DNA of 64,000 nt from Annona cherimola (Eukaryota; Streptophyta; Magnoliopsida; Magnoliales; Annonaceae). The stretch spans positions 48,475,174-48,539,173 of the forward strand of contig CM059975.1 of NCBI GenBank assembly GCA_030490835.1, given 5' to 3'. Numbering within the stretch: the stretch's first letter is position 1; every line of letters starts with the position of its first letter. Both the position numbers and the translations under genes were made by a program. Positions 56,508 through 64,000 of this stretch are shown in pieces. The notes beneath the pieces are model-generated. The model was given only the letters and a program-made list of their open reading frames with translations. It was not told where the DNA came from and searched no databases.

Positions 56508-59500
56508 TGTAACGCCCCAGCCCGAGCGTCACAACCTTACCTTAAGATCGTTCGACTGGTAAACGTGATCAGGATTGTTGCCCTGTCACACGGCGGATTT
56601 TAACCGATATTTATCCAATTTAAATATGTTCTCAAAGGAGTTTAATTCCTCATATTTTTATCTCCTGCATATCTAGGTCATTTTCGAACCCATCAGCACA
56701 TAACAAAAACATGAATGGACAAAAGACATTTCATCTTTCAAATAAATCAGATGTCACTGCATTTATTATCATAGTTGTCAACATAAAACCTCAAAGTAAT
56801 TTACAACCATCCAACATAAGTTTTTCATAAACATGAAACTTATAAGGTTCTCCATTTCCTCAATGGTCAGCTCCTTCTTCTTTGCCAGGTCCCTTCTTTT
56901 ACCTGTCTATGGGTTTGGAAAACAAAATGCATCAGTCGAAACTCAATAATCAAGCTTATATTTTATAGGCAATTCATTTTGAAGGTATATTTGTTCAAAA
57001 GCATTTTTCTCCCTTCAGTAGAGACACTGATCAAGTGATCAATTACCTATAGAACAAAAACCTTTTCATAAATCATTCTAACACTTTTCATAAACATTTC
57101 ATGAACATTGGATGTGCAAATTCATCATTTCCATTGATGACATTATCCTTCATGTGACGGTACGCTAGCATGGGGAACCCTCTTTCATAACATGATCATT
57201 TCCATCCTTGGCGCCGGACCTTCCGACATGGCAACGTCAAGGGGGACTCCTTGTCCACTTACTACCTCGACTAGCCTACTTGATTTCCATTCCATGCATG
57301 ACTTTTAGTCGCCCCGACATATATACCCCCTTACACATGGAAGTTGTCATTCTCATGTAGAGAATTCTTTGCACCATCCCTCTTTAAACACCATTTCAAT
57401 GAAACATCGTATAAATTCATGTTTCATCATATTTCAAGCATAATTGCGAAACCATAAGCAATCATTTATTACAATAGAAATAAACATTTCAATACAAATA
57501 TAAAAAAGGAATGACCATCCTTAAATACCTTGTAATGAAAACCAAAATCATTTAGAAAGTTGCTTGCTTACCTCGCTTGCTTAGCTTTCCGTTTCGCTTA
57601 TCCCTTTGCATTTGCCTATACATATAAGAATGATATAACATTCATATATTTCCTTTGCTTGCATTCAACTCTGTTTTCCAACCCATTTTCATTAACATAC
57701 TTAATTCCTTCGACTTCTCAAGTCGTTATACCCGTATAGCACATGCTTGCGCATTAATGGGCTATTACACATCACATTTAGTCCCTAGAGTAGGGTAATC
57801 ATTTAATCACATAATAATCATCTAATAATTATTATTTAATGATTCATTATCTTTCTTAAGCCATTTTCCACTTATTTTCCAAAATTCACATATCGTTGCT
57901 CATTTTAAACACACGTGGTCGCCTTAAGCCTCATTAATTAATTCTAAAATTTGGAATTACATCATGCAATTCTAAACAGATATATATTCACAAAATTTAT
58001 AATATTTTTATGTATTTTTGCACAAAACCAAATTACATAGGTCATTTACCACTCATGCATGTCTATCCATTCACATATAGCCATTTAACAACACATATAT
58101 GAGGCATTTCATAAAATTTCCCAAGTCAGAAATTTAATCCACATTTCAGCATGATAATTATCCTTAATGAAAACTGTACTTAGGGTATTTTCATGGAATT
58201 TAAATCCACTAATCATAGGTTTCCAAAACAGCAACTTTGTAACCCATTTTTCACCCATTTAACGTGTCTTTTGACATATAACCCTAAGCAGTTTTATAAA
58301 TTCGAATTTTTAGCAATTAATCTAACTTTTCCTAACCCAAATTTAGGTTATTAACATATATTTCAATTTGAGTCATTTCTACATAGGTTTCATATTTCGT
58401 TTTGATTTGTTTCTCCAACTATCCACATATGCTGAAATCAGGCGTACTGAAAGCTCAAAAACTTGTATTAATACCACATTAAGTAGTTTTGATCTGAAAT
58501 TTCTACCATACCTTAATAAATACATTAATTAACCAAAATAAATATTTCTAGCACAAAAAATTAATTATTTATATTTATTTTTGTATTTTCAGCTTGCTAG
58601 ACAGCAGAATCCATTTTCAGACAGCCTGAATCACGTTAATTATGGGGTATATTTATACGATTCAAAACCTAATTTTTATTTTTTTTGTATGATCCTAAAT
58701 ATGTATTTTATATCTTGTAAAATTTTAACCACAAAATTACTTGTGTAAAAATTACTAAATATCCTTTGGTGCAGCTGATCTTGCCACCTGTGCAACCCTG
58801 TTCAGGTTGATATTCTCGGCTTTTTAATTTGCAACTGGCTTATCCTTTTATGCTAAAATTTGGGTCGTTCCTTAATCACCCCGTGGTGATTCTTTTCAAA
58901 AATATTCATGATAAATTTCATCCATTTACTATTCCGTTCATATTTTGGTTTTTATAACATCATATAACTTCCAGATTTGAGGCATAAAATCAAATTTCGT
59001 AAGTCATTTATCATCCATGCATAAATATTGATACCCATTAAATACTTGATCAAAGGGAATGTTTAATTAAGATTTAAGGAGTCTTTAGGCATCAATTTCA
59101 TCTCCAAAATCTTGGAGTTTAACACTGATAATCAAAAGCTCAAAGCAACATAATCAACTTACTTGATTGATGCACTCCAAGCCCTAATCACATGAGCTAC
59201 TCTTCTCCTCCAATTTTCCTTTCTTTTTCCCTTCATTTTCTTCTATTTTCCTTCCTCCTTGCTGGCCAAGTCGGGGACGTGAGCTGCTGGTCTAGAGGGG
59301 GAGTTTCAGCACTTAGCAAAATGCCCAAATCATGTGAACGTTCAATGCTTTTGGGGAGCTGGATTTTTCCAGCTGTGGGCCCCACTTTTGGAGCATTTTC
59401 CACACCATTGAATGCAGGTTTATCCCTCACTATGTGTTCATGAACTCACAGCCAAGTAAAATAATTTTTACCAATTTTTAAAAATCCATAATTATGCTCT

Positions 59501-60684
59501 CATCTCAACCGTCTAACTGTCCAGCCCTTACACGTCCATAGCTGCCTCCATTTTCCAGCATTTTCATTTTTTTTAAATCTCAAAATGAGGGTAATTTGTA
59601 CACCTAATTATCCCTTATTTAATCCATTAATTTGGTATTAATAATTTTAGCAAAATGGCAGCAATCAGCCCATCATTTGGACGTCTTTTGCATGAGACAA
59701 AGCTGTCCACTTTTGCATCTTTAAATGGGCAGCTGATAATCACGAATTTTCAGGGATTTTCTCACATGATTAAATGCTCATTTATGTGTCCCAACATGTC
59801 AGCTATTTATGTGCATATTTTATAAAATAAAAAATTGAAAAAAAATCCAGCAATAGTACCTTAGAATGTCCATCAATGTCTCATTTGCCTATGCTCATTT
59901 GAGCTCTCCTTAACCCCTTAAATGTGGACATTAATGCATGGATAATTCATGGAATTTTTTCATTTTATAATTATGCATAAAATACCCTGCATTGCACTTG
60001 CATTTGACACCTATTTGGTTCATTAAAAATTGCATTTAAGCCATGTACTCTAGCATTTAATGCATGGTACTCTCGAGGTGCAAAAGTCAAACATATACAC
60101 CTTTTCCAATTCAAATATTTTCTCAGCATAATATGCTTAATCCAAACCTTCCAAAATTTTGATCTCATAATTTCATTCAACCGTTTCAAATTTCATCTCA
60201 ATCCGATTTTCCTAGCTCAAATAATAGCCGTTTAAAATTAATGGTTAGAATTGAGATATGATCAATAAATCATTAAACCAATTTCATAAAGGATTTTCAT
60301 AACCCAATAATTTCATAATACCAAGCCCAACATCATCAACTTTCATCTCAAATTTCACTTGATTCCGCCTTTGAGTTATGAATCTTCTATGATTTTCCAA
60401 CATAATTTCATAATTTCCACTTTAATCTCCATTAATTAAATCATGGAAATTGAACTAAACATTCATGCCACATTAGCATGTTTTAATCCTCATTATTCTC
60501 ATTTAGTCACCTTGACTCATATTAGGCTCCGGCGATTAAATTTTTAATCACCATTCTTAATTGAACCCTAATTGCAAAATATCATAAAATTCTAAAATCA
60601 TCCAAAAATTCTATTTAATCATATATAAGTCACATGTACATGTTCAAGGCACACATTGAATCCTCCTTAGGTTGGGGTTTCACA
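56508..60684 (-). mobile_element. Giant T-family LTR, 4.18 kb
   Basis: On the minus strand from TGTGAAACCCCAACCTAAGG (60684) to GGGCTGGGGCGTTACA (56508), 4,177 bp. The polypurine tract just above 60684 makes it a 3' LTR of the unit to its right. It carries a GTAAGT donor-like site (59162), a 44-nt exon-like block (57572-57615), a CAG acceptor-like site (56903), hairpin 1 with one mismatch (56932-56945) and hairpin 2 (56565-56589). Open frames such as 59192-59443 are not considered genes. Confidence 0.9.
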
Positions 60685-60700
60685 ATCCTCCCCCCCTTAT
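60685..60700 (-). promoter_or_regulatory. Polypurine tract of the T-family element
   Basis: The minus strand reads TAAGGGGGGGAGGAT, directly before the LTR start TGTGAAACC and preceded by CGGGACGAAACC. The GGGACGAA...AAGGGGGG order is the familiar 3' border of Tekay/Del chromovirus elements and is the main reason for that family name. Confidence 0.85.
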
Positions 60701-61760
60701 AATAGGTTTCGTCCCGAAACCTATTACATTTCAAATATCGGGGTAAGGCTCATGTGAAATAACCAACTTATCATCTTTTTTCCCAATACTTCCATTGGCT
60801 CACCATGCTTCCATTGTGCTACTCTGTCTTAGTGATATTTTTGGCCTTTGTCCATTGGACCTCAACATATTTAATTTTTCTATTCAAAGTTTTTGTATTT
60901 TATGATCTAGGATTCTTATCCTAACCATATCATCTATATTTAACTAATCATAACTAACCTGCATATAAAGAATTCCATATATTATCTTATTGGTCTCCTC
61001 TACAGGTAGTGCATGCGTGGTTACATATTGGCAATTTATGACTAAATGATTATCATTGAAATCAAACAAGACCATTGCCAAACTTTCTAAAATATAATCC
61101 ATACCTGTAACCACCTCATCCTCTTGCTCCCGTGACTCCATGCACATGTACCAGGTTCGTAGAGGTAACCTGTCGGTTAGCTGCTTCTATTAGCCTTGAC
61201 TGAGCTGATCTTCCTTGCCTTTGCAACGTTTGTACCTTATTTGGACAATTCAGAGCGATGTGCCCTACCTGATTACAAACATAACATCTGATACCAACTT
61301 CTGTGGCATCATACCTATTATATCACATAGATATAGCTTATCATCTATTCACATAGATTTTATCTCATCTGATAGCTATCATCTTAATCACATACTTATC
61401 ATCTTGTCACATAGACATATGACCTAATCTCATAAACAAAGCTATCATATCACATGCATACATTTTATGCATTCAAAATCCTTAGAAATAGTTATATTAT
61501 CATAACTAATCATATCATGCTCATTATCAAAGCATCCACTCATAAAATAAAGTCTTAGCATCTTAACATGCTAATTCACACAATCACAATCATGTGATAT
61601 TATTCACATCATAAATTTCACAACTATCATCATCATATATCATGCATCCTATCATGATAATCACTTATGCATTCATCATAAAATCATGCATATCATATTT
61701 AATCATTACACTTAAAATTTTCCACGCCTATTTACCAGTCCATGCTCTGATACCAAGCCC
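60701..61760 (-). pseudogene. Reduced internal region of the T-family element, gag knuckle remnant
   Basis: Only about 1.08 kb separates the LTRs including the tract. From the primer site inwards it has about 260 bp of 5' leader, then a CCHC zinc knuckle CYVCNQVGHIALNCPN at 61286-61245 (minus strand), then a degenerate frame (61147-60944) whose LAMVLFDFNDNHLVI could be a decayed gypsy protease start (the usual D-S-G would be D-F-N), then the polypurine tract. RT, RNase H, integrase and chromodomain are absent. The gag N-terminus is also absent, so this is a deletion derivative and not a gene. Confidence 0.72.
61744..61755 (-). promoter_or_regulatory. Primer binding site of the T-family element, tRNA-iMet type
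   Basis: The minus strand reads TGGTATCAGAGC five bases after the LTR end GGGCGTTACA. Complementary to initiator tRNA-Met. It identifies 61761 onward as the 5' LTR. Confidence 0.92.
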
Positions 61761-64000
61761 TGTAACGCCCCAGCCCGAGCGTCACAACCTTACATCAAGA
61801 TCGTTCGACTGGTAAACGTGATCAGGATTGTTGCCCTGTCACGCGGCGGGTTTTAACAGATATTTATCCAATTTAAATATGTTCTCAAAGGAGTTTAATT
61901 CCTCATATTTTATCTCATGCATATTTAGGTCATTTTCAAACCCATCAGCACATAGCAAAAACATCAATGGACAAAAGACATTTCATCTATCACATAAATC
62001 AGATGTCACTGCATGTATTATCATAGTTGTCAACATAAAACCTCAAAGTAATTTACAACCATCCAACATAAGTTTTTCATAAACATGAAACTTATAAGGT
62101 TCTCCATTTCCTCAATGGTCAGCTCCTGCTTCTTTGCCAGGTCTCTTCTTTTACCTGTCTATGGGTTTGGAAAACAAAATGCATAAGTCGAAACTCAATA
62201 ATCAAGCTTATATTTTACAGGCAATTCATTTTGAAGGTATATTTGTTCAAAAGCATTTTTCTCCCTTCAGTAGAGACACTGATCAAGTGATCAATTACCT
62301 ATAGAACAAAAACCTTTTCATAAATCATTCTAACACTTTTCATAAACATTTCATGAACATTGGATGTGCAAATTCATCATTTCCATTGATGACATTATCC
62401 TTCATGTGACGGTACGCTAGCATGGGGAACCCTCTTTCATGACATGATCATTTCCATCCTTGGCACCGGACCTTCCGACATGGCAACGTCAAGGGGGACT
62501 CCTTGTCCACTTACTATCTTGACTAGCCTACTTGATTTCCATTCCATGCATGACTTTCAGTCACCCCGGCATTATATACCCCCTTACACATGGAACTTGT
62601 CATTCTCATGTAGAGAATTCTTTGCACCATCCCCCTTTAAACACCATTTCAATGAAACATCGTATAAATTCATGTTTCATCACATTTCAAGCATAATTGC
62701 GAAACTATAAGCAATCATTTATTTCAATAGAAATAAACATTTCCATACACATATAAACAAGGAATGACCATCCTTAAATACCTTGTAATGAAAACCAAAA
62801 TCATTTAGAAAGCTTCTTGCTTACCTCGCTTGCTTAGCTTTCCGTTTCGCTTATCCCTTTGCCTTTTCCTATATATATAAGAATGATATAAAATTCATAT
62901 ATTTTCTTTGTTTGCATTCAACTCAGTTTTCTAACCCATTTTCATTAACATACATAATTCTTTCGACTTCTCAAGTCGTTATGCCCGTGTAGCACTTGCT
63001 TGTGCATTACATGGGGTATTACACATCACATTTAGTCCCTTAAGTAGGGTAATCATTTAATCACATAATAATCATCCAATAATTATTATTTAATGGATCA
63101 TTACCTTTCTTAAGACATTTTCCACTTATTTTCCAAAATTCACACATCGTTACTCATCTTAAACACACGTGGTCGCCTTAAGCTTCATTAATTAATTCAA
63201 AATTTGGAATTACATCATGTAATTTCAAACAGATATATATTCACAAAAATTATCATATTTTCATGCATTTTTGCACAAAACCAAATTACATAGGTCCTTT
63301 ACCACTCATGCATGTCTATCCTTTCACATATAGCCATTTAACAACACATATATGAGGCATTTCATAAAATTTCCCAAGTCAGAAATTTAATCCAAATTTA
63401 AGCATGATAATTATCCTTAATTACCACTGTACTTAGGGTATTTTCATGGAATTTAAATCCACTAATCATAGGTTTCCAAAACAGCAACTTTGGCTCCCAT
63501 TTTTCACCCATTTAACGTGTCTTTTGACACATAACCCTACGCAGTTTTATATATCCAAATTTTCAGCAATTAATCCAACGTTTCCTAACCCAAATTTAGG
63601 GTGTTAACATATATATCTATTTGGGTCATTTATACATAGGTTTCATATTTCTTTTTGATTTTTGTCTCCAACTATCCACATATGCTGAAATCAGGCGTAC
63701 TGAAATCTCAAAAACTTGAATTAATATCAAATCAAGTATTTTTAATATGAAATTTCTATAATAAATTAATAAATACATTAATTAACCAAAATAAATATTT
63801 CTAGAACAAAAAATTAATCATTTATATTTATTTTGGTATTTTTACCTTGCTGGACTGCAGAATCTATTTTCAGACAGCCTGAATCACATTAATTATGGGG
63901 TATATTTATACCCATCAAAACCTAATTTTTATTTTTTTAATGTGATTCTAAATATGTATTGTATATCCTGTAAACTTTTAAGCACAAAATTACTTGTATA
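61761..64000 (-). mobile_element. Giant T-family 5' LTR, cut by the window end
   Basis: Colinear with 56508-58740 at roughly 95 per cent identity by eye. It contains hairpin 2 (61818-61842), hairpin 1 with one wobble pair (62184-62197) and the 44-nt exon-like block (62825-62868). No genes. Confidence 0.9.

Noticed and set aside
59192..59443. 83-codon frame with a hydrophobic N-terminus resembling a signal peptide
   Set aside because: It is antisense to the proposed LTR leader, its hydrophobic run comes from the purine-rich tract read in reverse, and no relative has it open.

Overview
The window is plant nuclear DNA made almost entirely of nested LTR retrotransposons. I see no host gene, tRNA, rRNA or CRISPR array. 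The plant assignment rests on three things: a Sirevirus-type Ty1/copia element with a third ORF of the putative plant transposon type, Athila-like Ty3/gypsy pieces with a tRNA-Asp primer site, and giant LTRs with tRNA-iMet primer sites. The many short ORFs are chance frames in AT-rich LTR DNA. The species cannot be told. Three families make up the window: (S) Sirevirus-like copia LTRs starting TGTTGG and ending ACCAACA; (T) a gypsy family, probably Tekay/Del-like, with LTRs of about 2.2-4.2 kb running from TG(T)GAAACCC to GGGGCGCCACA or GGGGCGTTACA; (G) Athila-like gypsy LTRs of about 1.5 kb starting TGATAACTC.

Layout, left to right. 1-1359 is the end of an S LTR. 1360-14925 is a pile of T LTRs, broken at 3083-4839 by a G fragment and at 8501-12474 by a solo T LTR with a perfect 5-bp target duplication (GAATG). 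14919-18424 is a decayed S LTR holding another solo T LTR. 18425-21383 is a decayed Athila-like gag-protease-RT-RNase H piece. 21384-32917 is T LTRs in both orientations, including a solo LTR with duplication TTAGT and a scrap of copia integrase. 32918-56250 is a clear nest. An old minus-strand Sirevirus (B, 33694-46351) was hit by a solo S LTR (CAATA), by a complete non-autonomous Athila-like element (38338-44834, GTTGG), and by a younger minus-strand Sirevirus (A, 46352-56250). A still shows primer site, gag, protease, integrase, RT, RNase H, third ORF, polypurine tract and 3' LTR. 56251-64000 is a tandem LTR-internal-LTR-internal array of the T family with LTRs of about 4.2 kb and only about 1.1 kb between them.

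No element looks able to move by itself. Element A has premature stops and a damaged protease site, and the Athila-like element lacks pol. The solo LTRs show repeated LTR-LTR recombination.

The most unusual signal is inside the T LTRs. Copies that differ widely in length and sequence keep the same gene-like plan: a purine-rich leader ending in a GTAAGT-type donor, a 40-47-nt segment bounded by an acceptor-like TAG and a GTAAGC donor, a later TTTTGTTTTCC...CAG, a small TTCG-type hairpin, and a second hairpin about 60 nt before the LTR end. Both hairpins show apparent compensatory changes between copies. This suggests an LTR-borne spliced leader and RNA structures, which is my inference from one window.
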